Source of the DNA: Haliovirga abyssi
Lineage (GTDB): Bacteria; Fusobacteriota; Fusobacteriia; Fusobacteriales; Haliovirgaceae
Length of the DNA stretch: 64,000 nt
Reading direction: 5' to 3'
Assembly (NCBI RefSeq): GCF_030295325.1
Contig: NZ_AP027059.1
Location: 1,608,637-1,672,636 of the forward strand
Shown here: in pieces, positions 28,069 through 38,223 of the stretch
How positions within the stretch are numbered: the stretch's first letter is position 1
Layout: each line of letters begins with the position of its first letter
Translations under genes and position numbers: made by a program
The notes under the pieces: generated by a model
Seen by the model: only the letters and a program-made list of their open reading frames with translations
Told to the model about the DNA's origin: nothing
Databases searched by the model: none

Positions 28069-29100
28069 CTATTTTTTTTCTACACACGATTCTCTAATCA
28101 ACAATTTTGGTTCTAATATTTTATGCAAATAAATACCTTCTTTTCGCTCTTTTAATAGTTCAACAAGTCTTTCGCAAGCTAGATCTGCTAATTTATCCTT
28201 CGGTTGTAAAATAGTAGTTAATTTAGGAGAAAAAAACTCTCCAATCTCCAATCCATCATAACCTATAATTGATACATCTTGCGGTATTTTTACATCTTTT
28301 GATTTTAAATATTCTTGAATTCCTAACGCCACTATATCTGTTTGTGCAAATATAGCATCTGCATTTTTAAATTCCTCCAAATTCTCTTTTGCTAACTCAT
28401 ATCCTGCTTCAAATGACGTTTTACACTTAAATACATTTTCAGCTTTCAATTTATATCCAACTTCTTCTAATGCCTCTTGATATCCATGTGTCCTGTCTTG
28501 GAATTGAGTATCATACATTTCATCTGTAATTGTAATTATTTTTTTATGTCCTAAATTCAGTAAATATTTTGTAGCCATATATCCACCTTTTTTATGATCT
28601 GTATAAACATAATCTATTTTATCAGAATGAAAATATTTAGGCCTAAAATGTAAAAATGTAACAGGTATATTAAATTTATTTATATATTCCCAATCTTCTG
28701 GTAATATATCCGGACTAGCTATAATTAACCCATCTACTTTCCTTTGACTTATTATTTTTTTTATATTACTTTCATTAGTAAATTTATTTTTAGGAAACTT
28801 TATAATTACATCTAATGAATGTTTTTCAAATATTCTTTGTATATTTTTTAATAAATATGCCAAAAATAGACTTGTTCCTGTTTGTTCATAAGTCTCAGGA
28901 TATATTAGCCCTACCGTCCCAGTCTTTTGCGAACTAAGAGCTCTAGCATTATGATTAAATTCAAATCCTAACTCTTCTGCTATTTTTTTTATTTTTTCTT
29001 TTGTTTTTTTAGATACTCTAGGACTATCATTTAGACTCCTTGACACAGTTGAATGATCAACTCCTGCTATTTTAGCAATATCTTTTATTGTAATACGCAT
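28069..29100 (-). CDS. LacI-family transcriptional regulator, probably of the glucan genes
   Basis: About 343 residues. HTH TIKDIAKIAGVDHSTVSRSLN, hinge FEFNHNARALSSQ, then the sugar-binding-like domain (GTVGLIYPE, FAQTDIVALGIQEYL, IIGYDGLEIGEFFSPKLTTI). The ATG at 29100 is used because GAGGTG is 6 bases upstream; an in-frame GTG is part of that site. It lies downstream of a chemoreceptor gene and near the maltose/trehalose-type ABC operon, where CG-centred palindromes precede malK and the GH13 gene, so it is a fair candidate for their regulator (inference). Confidence 0.88.
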   Translation of the reverse strand: MRITIKDIAKIAGVDHSTVSRSLNDSPRVSKKTKEKIKKIAEELGFEFNHNARALSSQKTGTVGLIYPETYEQTGTSLFLAYLLKNIQRIFEKHSLDVIIKFPKNKFTNESNIKKIISQRKVDGLIIASPDILPEDWEYINKFNIPVTFLHFRPKYFHSDKIDYVYTDHKKGGYMATKYLLNLGHKKIITITDEMYDTQFQDRTHGYQEALEEVGYKLKAENVFKCKTSFEAGYELAKENLEEFKNADAIFAQTDIVALGIQEYLKSKDVKIPQDVSIIGYDGLEIGEFFSPKLTTILQPKDKLADLACERLVELLKERKEGIYLHKILEPKLLIRESCVEKK

Positions 29101-29151
29101 TTTTTTCACCTCAATTCACTAAATTTATAAATATTTTAAAATAATATTTTT

Positions 29152-31539
29152 TTATTTTTTATTAACTTCTTTCATTTGTTTTATTTCATTTTTATCATCT
29201 ACAACAAATTCAGAAATTTTATCTCTTATTTTTAATACTTCCATTTCTATTTTTCCTATTCCATTATCTATCTCTTCCGAATTATCTATTAATTCTTTCG
29301 ATGATCCTGTTAATTTTTCCATAACTCCTTTTATCTCTAATACTTCTTTGTGCATTTCATTCATAGCTGTCATTCCACTGGTAATATTAGCTGATTGCTC
29401 TTCAGTAGCTGCTACACTATTTCTAATCATATCATTTATATTTTCTATAGCACCAATTATTTGTTTTAAAAATTCTCCTGTTTTAGCATATACTTCTACT
29501 CCGCTTTCTACTTCATTTAACCCAATATTTATACTAGATTTTACATTCTCAGATTCTTGTCTCATATCTAAAACCATATTTTCAATATCAGATGCAGCTT
29601 GAACTGATTCTTCAGCTAATTTTTTAACTTCATTTGCTACAACTGCAAATCCTTTCCCAGCATCTCCAGCTCTAGCTGCTTCTATCGCTGCATTTAATGC
29701 CAATAAATTCGTTTGCTCTGATATTTGATTAATAACTCCAACAAATTTTTCAATAGAGTTAAATTTATCAATTAGTTTATTTTCTAATCTAGATATTTCT
29801 CTTACTTCTCTTTCTATTCTATTAATGCTATCTACTGCTTTTTCTATATAACTACTTCCCTCTTTTGCCATATCAGATGCACTTTCTGACCTATCGTTTA
29901 TTTCAGTTATATTTCTACTTAATTCCTCTGCTGCTATATTAATCTCTTCTAATGATGTATTCATATTTTCTATTTCTCTTACTTCTAATAATAATTTTTC
30001 TCCAACTTTATGAAAATCCTTAACGAATTCCGTTACAGTTACTTGATTTTTATCTGATAATTTATTTATTTCATCTACTGATTTTACAGAATTATCACTA
30101 ACATTTAATATCATTTTTACAATGTTTTTCAAATTATCAACCATTGCATTAATTCCAATTCCTAATTTACCTAATTCATCTTCATTCTTTATAATAACTT
30201 CTTTTGTTAAATCTCCATTTGATACATAATTTGTAATATTTAATATTTCTAATATTTTCTTTGCTATTTTTGAAATAACAAATACTATTATTAATGATGA
30301 AACTATTGCACCTATAATCACTAAAATTATTATAATATTATTACTAGACTTTAACGTACTTGATTGAGTCTCATCCAAATTTTGTATAATTGATTTTTCA
30401 TCTTCTTCAAAAGACTTTATAGAATTATCTTTCATATTACCAATTGTCTTTAATAATTTAGATTTATCACTGTCTAATTTTTGTAGTGTTGCATATAACG
30501 ATTCTGTAGAAACTACAAATCCAATCATCCCTTTAACATTATTTTCTTTATCTTTTATTGGTACATATGCAATTCTATAATTTTTATCTTTTATTTTTGT
30601 ATCTTTTATTACTAAATCACTATTTTTTATCTTTTCAAACAGATCTTTTTCATCTTCTAACTTCAACCTTCTATGTCCACCAAATGTACTTGTATAACTT
30701 TTCCACTTATTATATAATACTATATCTACTCCAATATACGCTTTTAACTCATCAATAAACTCACTGTTTATTGGCAAAGTTACTACAAACCCTCCTGCTA
30801 TTTGATGTAGTGAATCTATTATTGGTTCATATATTTGAATTGCTAATCCATCCTTAGAGTCTACAACATCTCTTAATTCTTTTTTCTTCTTTATCATATC
30901 TGATATATTTTTATTATTATAACTTTTCTTTAATTCTCCATACTTAAATTTACTAGTTGCAATTACCATTCCATTTTTTATAAACAAATTTAATCCAATA
31001 GGACTATTACTCCAAGTTTCTTTTTTTATATCATTAAGAAAACTTGTAAATAATAATATACTTCCAGTTTGTTTAAATCTTTGAACATAATACCCACTTT
31101 TCTTATCTAACATTGGTCTAGTATCTTTTTCAACTAATGCATCTGTCATTAGATTTACAACTTTTGAAGTTTTAGATACAATATTTACCATCTTTGAATT
31201 CATCTCTATTTTATTATCAATAAATTTATTCCCAGCTTTCGCAGCTTGTTTTATACTATTTTTTAATTGATTTTCTTTTCCCTCTTTTATCTTTTCACTT
31301 GTTTTAGATAGACTTTTATTTACTTCAGATGAAAAATTTTCAGTATTTGTAATTGTATTCTCTTTCATTTTTTCTAATTTTTCATTAACTGAATATTTAA
31401 CTTTAAAAAAACCTGTTTTTAATAAGAAAGATGATACTCCTGAAACGACTCCCACCAATATTATTATTACAAATATTACTGGCAGAAGTATTTGTAGCTT
31501 TATTCCTATATTTTTTTTATTCTTTTTCACTTTTTTCAT
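29152..31539 (-). CDS. methyl-accepting chemotaxis protein with large extracellular sensor
   Basis: 795 residues. Membrane helix at about 14-36, then a long extracellular region with coiled coil (40-150) and a Cache-like ligand domain (about 165-390). The second helix is [23 protein letters not shown], followed by HAMP (about 425-480). The cytoplasmic signalling tip carries the conserved hairpin [35 protein letters not shown]. Ligand unknown. It lies upstream of lacI on the same strand and next to the sugar transporter operon. RBS GGGGG. Confidence 0.93.
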   Translation of the reverse strand: MKKVKKNKKNIGIKLQILLPVIFVIIILVGVVSGVSSFLLKTGFFKVKYSVNEKLEKMKENTITNTENFSSEVNKSLSKTSEKIKEGKENQLKNSIKQAAKAGNKFIDNKIEMNSKMVNIVSKTSKVVNLMTDALVEKDTRPMLDKKSGYYVQRFKQTGSILLFTSFLNDIKKETWSNSPIGLNLFIKNGMVIATSKFKYGELKKSYNNKNISDMIKKKKELRDVVDSKDGLAIQIYEPIIDSLHQIAGGFVVTLPINSEFIDELKAYIGVDIVLYNKWKSYTSTFGGHRRLKLEDEKDLFEKIKNSDLVIKDTKIKDKNYRIAYVPIKDKENNVKGMIGFVVSTESLYATLQKLDSDKSKLLKTIGNMKDNSIKSFEEDEKSIIQNLDETQSSTLKSSNNIIIILVIIGAIVSSLIIVFVISKIAKKILEILNITNYVSNGDLTKEVIIKNEDELGKLGIGINAMVDNLKNIVKMILNVSDNSVKSVDEINKLSDKNQVTVTEFVKDFHKVGEKLLLEVREIENMNTSLEEINIAAEELSRNITEINDRSESASDMAKEGSSYIEKAVDSINRIEREVREISRLENKLIDKFNSIEKFVGVINQISEQTNLLALNAAIEAARAGDAGKGFAVVANEVKKLAEESVQAASDIENMVLDMRQESENVKSSINIGLNEVESGVEVYAKTGEFLKQIIGAIENINDMIRNSVAATEEQSANITSGMTAMNEMHKEVLEIKGVMEKLTGSSKELIDNSEEIDNGIGKIEMEVLKIRDKISEFVVDDKNEIKQMKEVNKK

Positions 31540-31584
31540 CTTCGATTCCCCCTATTTTATATTTTTTTATTTATTTTTTTTTAT

Positions 31585-31613
31585 ATTATATCATTTTTTT
31601 AACTATTTTTTAA
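31585..31613 (-). promoter_or_regulatory. candidate promoter of the chemoreceptor gene
   Basis: TATAAT with a weak TTAAAA 17 bases upstream on the minus strand, about 46 bases before the ATG. Confidence 0.45.
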
Positions 31614-31633
31614 CTGTTTATAAATATTAACAT

Positions 31634-31733
31634 AGGAATGGCTTAAAAATAACTTACATATTTGGCGATAAAATATGTAACGTTTCAAACATTTTTATTG
31701 TCGAATATGAGAAGCTTATTTTTTAAACGTTCT
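31634..31733 (-). repeat. MITE-like repeat, family 1, copy D
   Basis: Begins AGGAATGGCTTAAAAATAA and ends CTTATTTTTTAAACGTTCTA, with TA at both borders. The middle is diverged (CATATTTGGCGATAAAATAT; TTTTTATTGTCGAATATG) but the two arms still pair: GGCGATAAAATATG versus TTTTTATTGTCGAATATG. Confidence 0.7.
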
Positions 31734-31760
31734 ATAAAATATATTAACATTTATAAACAG

Positions 31761-31785
31761 TCCGCCCCTATATTATAGAGGCGGA
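31761..31785 (-). terminator. terminator of the sugar ABC operon
   Basis: Stem TCCGCC / GGCGGA extended by CTATA / TATAG with one mismatch, 30 bases after the stop codon of the binding-protein gene; moderately T-rich on the minus side. Confidence 0.7.
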
Positions 31786-31815
31786 TAAACTATTTATAAT
31801 CTTACTTTATTATTC

Positions 31816-33144
31816 TTACTTTTGTGGAGATCCTGCTGGATATCCAGTAATATCTTCTAAATCTGCTTCTAAATATTCCATAGCTGTTTTTGCATCTTGT
31901 TTTCCTGTTAATACATCATATACAGCAGTGTAGAATTTTTGAGAAGTTTTTGCATAATTTGGTGCTGTTGCTGTTGATGGTCTTGCTACAGCACTTGTAA
32001 ATACATTATATAAACTTCCAAAGAATGGAGCTGCTGCTAATACATCTTTATCTTTATACAATGATTTTATTGTTGGATTATATGATCCTTCTATAGCTCT
32101 CATCTTTTGCACTCTTTTTGAAGTTAAGAACAATGTTACATCTGCAGCTATAGCTTTATGTTCACTATATTTACTTACTGCTAATTGCCATCCTCCAAGA
32201 GTTGCTGCACCCATTCCAGATTTTCCTGCTGGTAATGCAGATACATCAAATTTTCCTTTTATTACGCTATCTTTACTATTTCCTAATGAATATGCATATG
32301 GCCAGTTTCTCATAAATGCAGCATTTCCTGATTGCCAAACTGCACGGGCTGATTCTTCTGCCATTCCAGTTACACCTTTTGGTGAAATTGTTCCTACCCA
32401 ATTTTTAGCTCTATTTATTGCTTCTATTGCATTCGGATTATTTATTGTGATTTTTTTGTCTGGACTTACTATTGATCCACCACCATTTGATTTAATCCAT
32501 TCTAATGCATCACAAGTTAATCCTTCATATGCATCTCCTTGCCATACAAACCCTTGGAAATCTTGGTTCCCAGCTGCTCTTTCTCCAGCTTGAATTTTTT
32601 TAGCTGCTATTTCTAAGTCATCCCAAGTTTTAGGAGGAGTCAAACCATATTTAGCTAATAAATCTTTTCTATAATAAAGCATTCCAGCATCTGTAAAGAA
32701 TGGCATAGCTACTAATTTCCCATCTACAGTATTATTTTTAACTATTGCTGGAAAATGATCTCCTACAACGGCTTTTGCTCCATATTGATATAAATCTACT
32801 AAATGCTCTGCCATATCTCCAGGCCATATAACATCAATTTGATAAATATCTATTTCTGGACTTTTAGCTTCCATAAATTGTAAATATAATCCTAATCTAT
32901 CAGTTGTAGAATCAGGAGTGTCCCATACTTTTATCTCTACATTTGGGTGTTCATCAGTATACCATTTTGCAGCTTTTTTCATTAATTCTAATTCATTTCC
33001 TACTGCTCCACTTGCTATCTTAATAACCACTTTTCCATTATCACTTTTAGCAGCCTTCTTTTTAAATAAAGAATCAAAGATACCTCCAAAAGCAACTGCT
33101 GAAACAAACACCCCAACCATTAACATTACTAAAAATTTCTTCAT
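31816..33144 (-). CDS. sugar ABC transporter substrate-binding protein (maltose/trehalose type)
   Basis: 442 residues with a signal peptide (KKFLVMLMVGVFVSAVAFG) but no lipobox Cys, so the protein is free or periplasmic. Family 1 extracellular binding protein features: AAKWYTDEHPNVEIKVWDTP, DIYQIDVIWPGDMAEHLVDL, FFTDAGMLYYRKDLLAKYG, and GNAAFMRNWPYAYSL. This pattern resembles trehalose/maltose-binding proteins. Last gene of the operon malK-malF-malG-binding protein. A 117-base gap with a perfect palindrome precedes it, which may let it be made in excess over the permeases. Confidence 0.9.
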   Translation of the reverse strand: MKKFLVMLMVGVFVSAVAFGGIFDSLFKKKAAKSDNGKVVIKIASGAVGNELELMKKAAKWYTDEHPNVEIKVWDTPDSTTDRLGLYLQFMEAKSPEIDIYQIDVIWPGDMAEHLVDLYQYGAKAVVGDHFPAIVKNNTVDGKLVAMPFFTDAGMLYYRKDLLAKYGLTPPKTWDDLEIAAKKIQAGERAAGNQDFQGFVWQGDAYEGLTCDALEWIKSNGGGSIVSPDKKITINNPNAIEAINRAKNWVGTISPKGVTGMAEESARAVWQSGNAAFMRNWPYAYSLGNSKDSVIKGKFDVSALPAGKSGMGAATLGGWQLAVSKYSEHKAIAADVTLFLTSKRVQKMRAIEGSYNPTIKSLYKDKDVLAAAPFFGSLYNVFTSAVARPSTATAPNYAKTSQKFYTAVYDVLTGKQDAKTAMEYLEADLEDITGYPAGSPQK

Positions 33145-33194
33145 AATCTTTCTCCTCCTCTTTTGGTTTTTTCTTTTTATATTTTTTACAAACT

Positions 33195-33212
33195 AAAAAC
33201 AATATTGTTTTT
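33195..33212. promoter_or_regulatory. perfect 18-bp palindrome between permease and binding-protein genes
   Basis: AAAAACAATATTGTTTTT, in the gap upstream of the binding-protein gene. It may be an RNA processing or stabilising structure that raises expression of the last gene, or an operator. It does not match the CG-centred operator candidates near malK. Confidence 0.4.
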
Positions 33213-33261
33213 GAATAAGCCTCACTTCCTTCCTATTACAAAATTTATATTTTTAATATTT

Positions 33262-34134
33262 TTATCCTTTTACAGCTCCTGCTGTTAATCCAGCCACAAT
33301 ACGTTTTTGGAAAAATAAAACTAATATAATTATAGGTATTGTAACTACTACTGCTGCTGCCATAATTTCACCAAACGGCTCTTGCCTAGCAATCTTTCCA
33401 CTAAATAACGCAATAGCTATTGGAACTGTTCTAGCTGTTGGTTCTATAGATGTAAATGTTAAAGCAAATAAATACTCATTCCAAGCTGATATAAATGCTA
33501 ATAACCCTGTTGTAACTAAGGCTGGTGCAGTTAATGGTAACAACACATATTTAAAACTTTGAAATGGTGTTGCTCCATCTACTTGTGCTGACTGCATAAG
33601 TTCTACTGGTAAATCTTTAAAAAATGATGTCAATACCCAAGTTGTAAACGGTAATGTAAAAATCATATATGAAAGAATCATACTAGGCATTGCTGAAATT
33701 CCTAATACATTTACTACAGCATATAATCCTGTTAATACAGTTACTTGAGGAAACATTGTCATTGATAAAATTGTGTATAGGGCTATTCTTTTCCCTTTAA
33801 ATCTTAATTTTCCTAATGCAAAAGCTGCAAAAGCTCCTACTATTAATGATAAAACTGTCGTTGTTGTTGCCACTATTGTACTATTCCATAGTCCTCTTAT
33901 AAATCCTATATTTTGGAATACTGATATATAATTTTTAAAAGAAAATGATATCTTATGTGTCATAGGATCTCTAGGTATAAAAGTTGCTGGCATCATTTGT
34001 AATTGAGCTTCTGTTTTAAGAGAAGATATAATTGCCCAATAAAACGGGAACAACATATATACAAATATTAATATTACCATTGTCCAAAGTCCTACTTTTC
34101 CAAGTATTTTTTTTGTTTTTTTACTCATAATCAT
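33262..34134 (-). CDS. sugar ABC transporter permease, MalG type
   Basis: 290 residues and six membrane helices. FPFYWAIISSLKTEAQL is at the N-terminus, and the cytoplasmic EAA loop is MQSAQVDGATPFQSFKYVLLPLTAP. Its start overlaps the end of the MalF-type gene by 4 bases (ATGA type), which indicates coupling. It forms the channel with the MalF-type protein. Confidence 0.93.
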   Translation of the reverse strand: MIMSKKTKKILGKVGLWTMVILIFVYMLFPFYWAIISSLKTEAQLQMMPATFIPRDPMTHKISFSFKNYISVFQNIGFIRGLWNSTIVATTTTVLSLIVGAFAAFALGKLRFKGKRIALYTILSMTMFPQVTVLTGLYAVVNVLGISAMPSMILSYMIFTLPFTTWVLTSFFKDLPVELMQSAQVDGATPFQSFKYVLLPLTAPALVTTGLLAFISAWNEYLFALTFTSIEPTARTVPIAIALFSGKIARQEPFGEIMAAAVVVTIPIIILVLFFQKRIVAGLTAGAVKG

Positions 34135-35147
34135 TCGTCATCAACTCCTAACATCTTAATGTAAGTAATAGCAAACCCAAATATTAATATAAATATTATC
34201 ACACCAATACTAGATGCCATTCCCATATTTCTATAATTTATCAATTGCGCATAGTTATAACTTGCCATTGAAAATCTTCTTGTAGATAAAAGGACTTGAA
34301 ACAAATCAAATACTCTAAGTGCATCTAATGTTCTAAATACAAGAGCTATTGCTATTGCAGGTTTTAATAATGGTAATGTTATAGAAAAAAATTGTCTTAT
34401 TTTTCCAGCACCATCAACCTCTGCTGCTTCATATAATGATCCTGGTATTACTTGTAGTCCTGCCAAAAGCAATAATGCCATAAATGGTGTAGTTTTCCAT
34501 ACATCTATTGCTATAATAGATGGCATTTGCCATGCTTCATTTGTCAAAAATGATATATTTCCATTTCCAATCCCTAGTTGAGATAAAAGGGAATTAAAAA
34601 ATCCTATCCGTGTAGACTGAAACATCCATCCCCACATTCTAGCACTAACTACAGTAATTATCGCCCACGGAACTAGCATTATTGCTCTCATTGCTCCTTT
34701 TCCTCTGAAATTACTATTGACGACAAGTGCTACTATTAATCCTAATATCGTTTCCAGCAAAACTGACCAGAAACTGAATGTAATTGTATCTTTTATTGAT
34801 TTTATGAACTCTACATCACTTGCACCTATTATATAATGTTTTCCAAAAATATTTATTCTAGAAAGTTCTTTAAATCTTATAGGTCTTCTAGGCAATACAT
34901 CTATTGCTCTTTGAGTTTTCGGATCAATTTCCTTTATTGTAAAACTAAGTAACTTTTGATAGTTTTTTAAACCTATAAAATTAGTTTTATTAACCCCAGC
35001 AAACCTTTTATCAGTAAAACTTGTATAAAACACCTGAATTAACGGATAAGCTGCCAAAAGTAACAAAATTAAAAATGTAGGAAGCAATAACTTAGTTGCT
35101 AGGCTTTGCTCTTGCTGAGCCAATCCTTTCATCTTTTTATTTCCCAT
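34131..35147 (-). CDS. sugar ABC transporter permease, MalF type
   Basis: 338 residues with six helices. The periplasmic loop after helix 1 (about 45-120) is longer than in minimal family members. The EAA loop reads YEAAEVDGAGKIRQFFSITL. RBS GGAGGGG. It follows the MalK-type gene by 17 bases. Confidence 0.93.
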   Translation of the reverse strand: MGNKKMKGLAQQEQSLATKLLLPTFLILLLLAAYPLIQVFYTSFTDKRFAGVNKTNFIGLKNYQKLLSFTIKEIDPKTQRAIDVLPRRPIRFKELSRINIFGKHYIIGASDVEFIKSIKDTITFSFWSVLLETILGLIVALVVNSNFRGKGAMRAIMLVPWAIITVVSARMWGWMFQSTRIGFFNSLLSQLGIGNGNISFLTNEAWQMPSIIAIDVWKTTPFMALLLLAGLQVIPGSLYEAAEVDGAGKIRQFFSITLPLLKPAIAIALVFRTLDALRVFDLFQVLLSTRRFSMASYNYAQLINYRNMGMASSIGVIIFILIFGFAITYIKMLGVDDE

Positions 35148-35164
35148 AATTTCCCCTCCATTTC

Positions 35165-36271
35165 TTATAAACTTATATTTTCTTCTGTCTCTTTATCAAA
35201 TATATGGCATTTAGTTGTATCAAACCATAATTCATATTTTTGTCCTGATTTTACTGTTACTCCTTCACTTCCTAATCTTGCTATATATTGATTTTTTCCT
35301 GGTGTGAAATATACAAATACTTCATTTCCCATTTGTTCTACTACATATATTTCTGATTTCACATAATTATCTTTTTCATCTGGATGTGTTTCATGACTTC
35401 CTATATGTTCTGGTCTTATTCCAAACCATACTTCTTTCCCTACATATTTTTGTACTTTATCTGCTTTTTCTTTTGGCAATCTTAATTTCATATGTTCTGT
35501 TACTACATATGTTGTATCTCCTTCTTTTTCTAGTTTTGCTTCTACTATATTCATTGATGGACTTCCTATAAATCCTGCTACAAATTTGTTTTGTGGTTCG
35601 TTATATAATTTTAATGGAGTGTCCACTTGTTTTATTACTCCTAATTCCATTACACATATTCTATCTCCCATTGTCATCGCTTCTACTTGGTCATGTGTTA
35701 CATATATCATTGTTGTCTTTAATCTCTTATGTAATTTTGTTATCTCCACTCTCATATGCACTCTTAATTGGGCATCCAAATTTGACAATGGTTCATCAAA
35801 TAAAAATACTTCTGGATCTCTTACTATTGCTCTACCTACTGCTACTCTTTGTCTTTGTCCTCCTGACATCTCTTTTGGTTTTCTATCTAATAGATCTGTT
35901 ATTCCTAATATTTCTGCCGCATTTTTTACTCTTTTATCTATCTCTTCTTTTGGTGTTTTTGCTAATTTAAGACCAAATGCCATATTATCATATACATTCA
36001 TATGTGGATACAAGGCATAATTTTGGAATACCATTGCTATTCCTCTGTCTTTTGGCGGCAACTCATTTACTATTGTATCTCCTATTGCTACTGTTCCTCC
36101 TGTTATCTCTTCTAGCCCTGCTATCATTCTTAATGTTGTTGATTTTGCGCAACCAGATGGTCCTACAAATACCATAAATTCTCCATCTTTTATTTCCAAA
36201 TTGTGTCCATGTACCGCTTTAAATCCATTTGGGTATGTTTTTTCCATATCTTTCAAAACTACCTTTGCCAT
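35165..36271 (-). CDS. sugar ABC transporter ATPase, MalK/MsmX/UgpC type
   Basis: About 368 residues. Walker A GPSGCAKSTTLRM, Q-loop NYALYPHMNVYDNMAFGLKL, signature MSGGQRQRVAVGRAI, Walker B EVFLFDEPLSNLD, and the C-terminal TOBE/OB domain of the MalK group (GIRPEHI). The glycine usual at the sixth Walker A position is alanine (CAKST). The start at 36271 follows GGAGG; an upstream in-frame TTG is unlikely. First gene of the operon, with a well-placed promoter and an operator candidate. Confidence 0.94.
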   Translation of the reverse strand: MAKVVLKDMEKTYPNGFKAVHGHNLEIKDGEFMVFVGPSGCAKSTTLRMIAGLEEITGGTVAIGDTIVNELPPKDRGIAMVFQNYALYPHMNVYDNMAFGLKLAKTPKEEIDKRVKNAAEILGITDLLDRKPKEMSGGQRQRVAVGRAIVRDPEVFLFDEPLSNLDAQLRVHMRVEITKLHKRLKTTMIYVTHDQVEAMTMGDRICVMELGVIKQVDTPLKLYNEPQNKFVAGFIGSPSMNIVEAKLEKEGDTTYVVTEHMKLRLPKEKADKVQKYVGKEVWFGIRPEHIGSHETHPDEKDNYVKSEIYVVEQMGNEVFVYFTPGKNQYIARLGSEGVTVKSGQKYELWFDTTKCHIFDKETEENISL

Positions 36272-36312
36272 ATTGCTACCTCCTTCATTTACTTTCAATT
36301 TTTTACATTTTT

Positions 36313-36324
36313 ACATACGTTTGT
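36313..36324. promoter_or_regulatory. candidate LacI-type operator before malK
   Basis: Imperfect palindrome (10 of 12 positions) with a CG centre, ACAAACGTATGT on the minus strand, 13-24 bases downstream of the -10 box. It resembles ACACACGTGTGG before the GH13 gene. Confidence 0.5.
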
Positions 36325-36336
36325 CCTTATTTGTTA

Positions 36337-36365
36337 AATATACAATATATTTTTCCAAAAATCAA
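36337..36365 (-). promoter_or_regulatory. promoter of the sugar ABC operon
   Basis: Minus-strand TTGATT, 17-base spacer, TATATT, about 66 bases before the malK start. Confidence 0.6.
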
Positions 36366-36422
36366 ATTTATTTTTTAATTTTTGGTTATTTTTTAATCAC
36401 AAATATATAATCAATACTTTTT

Positions 36423-38072
36423 TTATTCACTCATTACCCAAATACACTCGTTTGGAGTTAACTTTATAGTTTTTCCCAATTTATTTCCTGTTAACAACCC
36501 AACTCCTGCAAACTCAATATTTATAACTTTTTTATTTTCAGATAAATTATGAATAAATAAAATTTGTTTATTCTCATAGATTTTTTTTACAATATATAAT
36601 TCTTTATCTTCGTTATCTTCAAAAATTGTCTCTGAATTAAAAAAATCTATATATTTTTTTCTCACTTCAATCATATTTTTAATCCCATAAAATAATTTTG
36701 ATTCATCATTTGTTTTATCTTTATCGATTTTTTCAACTTTATCCCACCTCATTTTACCTCTGTTAAAAAATCTAGCATCTTCATACCCTGTTTTTTTACT
36801 GCTTTCTAAATAAAATTCTTCATCATTTTCTTGTCCAATTTCATCTCCATAATATATAATCGGAGAACCTATAGTTGTAAACATCATAGAATTCAATAAA
36901 AGTATTTTTTTTATATCTTTTCCTAGCATATTATAAATACGTCCTGCAATTCCTTCTCCTTCTCTAAAACTGTATTTTTTATCTATTAAATAATTTTCTA
37001 GCATTACTTTTCTCTCTTCTGGAGTTACAAATTCTAAAGTCAATTCATCATGACATCTTAAAAATGAGATCCATTGACACCCTTTAGGTATTTTAGGAGT
37101 ATATTCAGAATCCAAAGCATCCACTATATATTTAGAGTCTTTTTCTGCTAAACTAAGATAAAATTTAGGCATTAGTGGAAAATGATATGCTGTTTGGCAT
37201 TCATCACCATCCCCAAAATATTTCACTACATCTTTTGGTTTCATATTTGCTTCTGCGATTAATAATGTCCCCTCTTGAACATAATCTAAAACTCTTCTAA
37301 AAATTTTTAAAATTATATGAACTTCATCTAAATCTTCACAATTAGTTCCCTCTTTTTTCCAAACAAAAGGTATAGCATCCATCCTCAATCCATCAATTCC
37401 TTTTGATTTCCAAAATAATAAATTCTTTAACATCTCTATTAAAACTTTAGGATTTTTATAATTCAAATCAGGTTGGAATCCATAAAATCTATGAAAATAA
37501 TAATCATCTGTTTTTGGGTTGTATTCCCAATTGCTGTTTATCATACCTTTAAACAATAATCTTGCATCTAAATATTTATCAGGTTTATCGCTCCATATAT
37601 AATAATCTCTGTATATAGAATTTTTGTCTACTTTAGCCTTTTTAAACCATTCATGCTCATCAGACGTATGATTTACTGCTAAATCAAATAATATTTTTAT
37701 TCCATATTCATGTGCAATTTTAACAAAATTTAAAAATTGTTCTGTTCCGCCTAACTCTTTTCTTACATTATAATAATCTCTAATATCAAATCCTTGATCT
37801 CTCATTGGAGAATCTAACATTGGTAAAAGCCACAAAGTATTTACTCCTAATTTTTTTAAATATGGCAATTTTTCTATTAAACCTTTAAAATCTCCAGCAT
37901 ATAAATCTACATATAAAGAATATACAACTGACTCTTTATACCAAAATTGATTTTCAACAACTACATTTTTATATTTTTCTTTTTCTACATCAATTATTTT
38001 TTTTAGTTCATCTAGTTCTTTTTCTTTACTATCGCCATAAAGAGTTTTCCACAAATTTTCTATTTTTTCCAT
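36423..38072 (-). CDS. GH13 alpha-glucan-active enzyme (trehalose synthase / alpha-glucosidase-like)
   Basis: About 549 residues without a signal peptide, so probably cytoplasmic. GH13 motifs: FDLAVNHTSDEH (region I), GLRMDAIPFVW (nucleophile Asp, region II), LLIAEANM (acid/base Glu, region III) and LRCHDELTLEF (region IV). The order and the DLNYKNPKV segment resemble trehalose synthase and related alpha-glucosyltransferases; true specificity is unknown. The start at 38072 follows AGGAGG. It lies just upstream of the maltose/trehalose-type transporter, so it probably processes the imported disaccharide. The promoter, a long leader hairpin and a CG-centred palindrome all lie within 115 bases upstream. 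Confidence 0.88.
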   Translation of the reverse strand: MEKIENLWKTLYGDSKEKELDELKKIIDVEKEKYKNVVVENQFWYKESVVYSLYVDLYAGDFKGLIEKLPYLKKLGVNTLWLLPMLDSPMRDQGFDIRDYYNVRKELGGTEQFLNFVKIAHEYGIKILFDLAVNHTSDEHEWFKKAKVDKNSIYRDYYIWSDKPDKYLDARLLFKGMINSNWEYNPKTDDYYFHRFYGFQPDLNYKNPKVLIEMLKNLLFWKSKGIDGLRMDAIPFVWKKEGTNCEDLDEVHIILKIFRRVLDYVQEGTLLIAEANMKPKDVVKYFGDGDECQTAYHFPLMPKFYLSLAEKDSKYIVDALDSEYTPKIPKGCQWISFLRCHDELTLEFVTPEERKVMLENYLIDKKYSFREGEGIAGRIYNMLGKDIKKILLLNSMMFTTIGSPIIYYGDEIGQENDEEFYLESSKKTGYEDARFFNRGKMRWDKVEKIDKDKTNDESKLFYGIKNMIEVRKKYIDFFNSETIFEDNEDKELYIVKKIYENKQILFIHNLSENKKVINIEFAGVGLLTGNKLGKTIKLTPNECIWVMSE

Positions 38073-38084
38073 CTCCGACCTCCT

Positions 38085-38096
38085 CCACACGTGTGT
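38085..38096. promoter_or_regulatory. candidate operator before the GH13 gene
   Basis: CCACACGTGTGT contains a perfect 10-bp CG-centred palindrome and touches the RBS. It shares ACANACGTRTG with the site before malK. Confidence 0.45.
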
Positions 38097-38097
38097 A

Positions 38098-38152
38098 GTG
38101 TGTTTTAAAATAAAAATCGACTATTCATAAAGTCGATTTTTCAAAATACACA
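38098..38152 (-). terminator. long leader hairpin (terminator or attenuator) before the GH13 gene
   Basis: In the minus direction the core stem AAAATCGACT / AGTCGATTTT is followed by TATTTT and extended outward by GTGTGT / ACACAC. It lies between the GH13 promoter and its start codon, so it can end thiN-side transcripts and also attenuate the GH13 transcript. Confidence 0.7.
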
Positions 38153-38175
38153 CATTTGTATTGCTTCATATTACT

Positions 38176-38204
38176 AATATATTACATTTTAAGAATTTTG
38201 TCAA
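38176..38204 (-). promoter_or_regulatory. promoter of the GH13 gene
   Basis: Minus-strand TTGACA, 17-base spacer, TATATT. Confidence 0.8.
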
Positions 38205-38223
38205 CCTTTTTTTGGTAATTCTT

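Noticed and set aside
35586-36020. Plus-strand open frame of 144 codons inside the malK-type gene
   Set aside because: Antisense to a gene with all ABC motifs; no RBS and leucine/serine-rich shadow composition.
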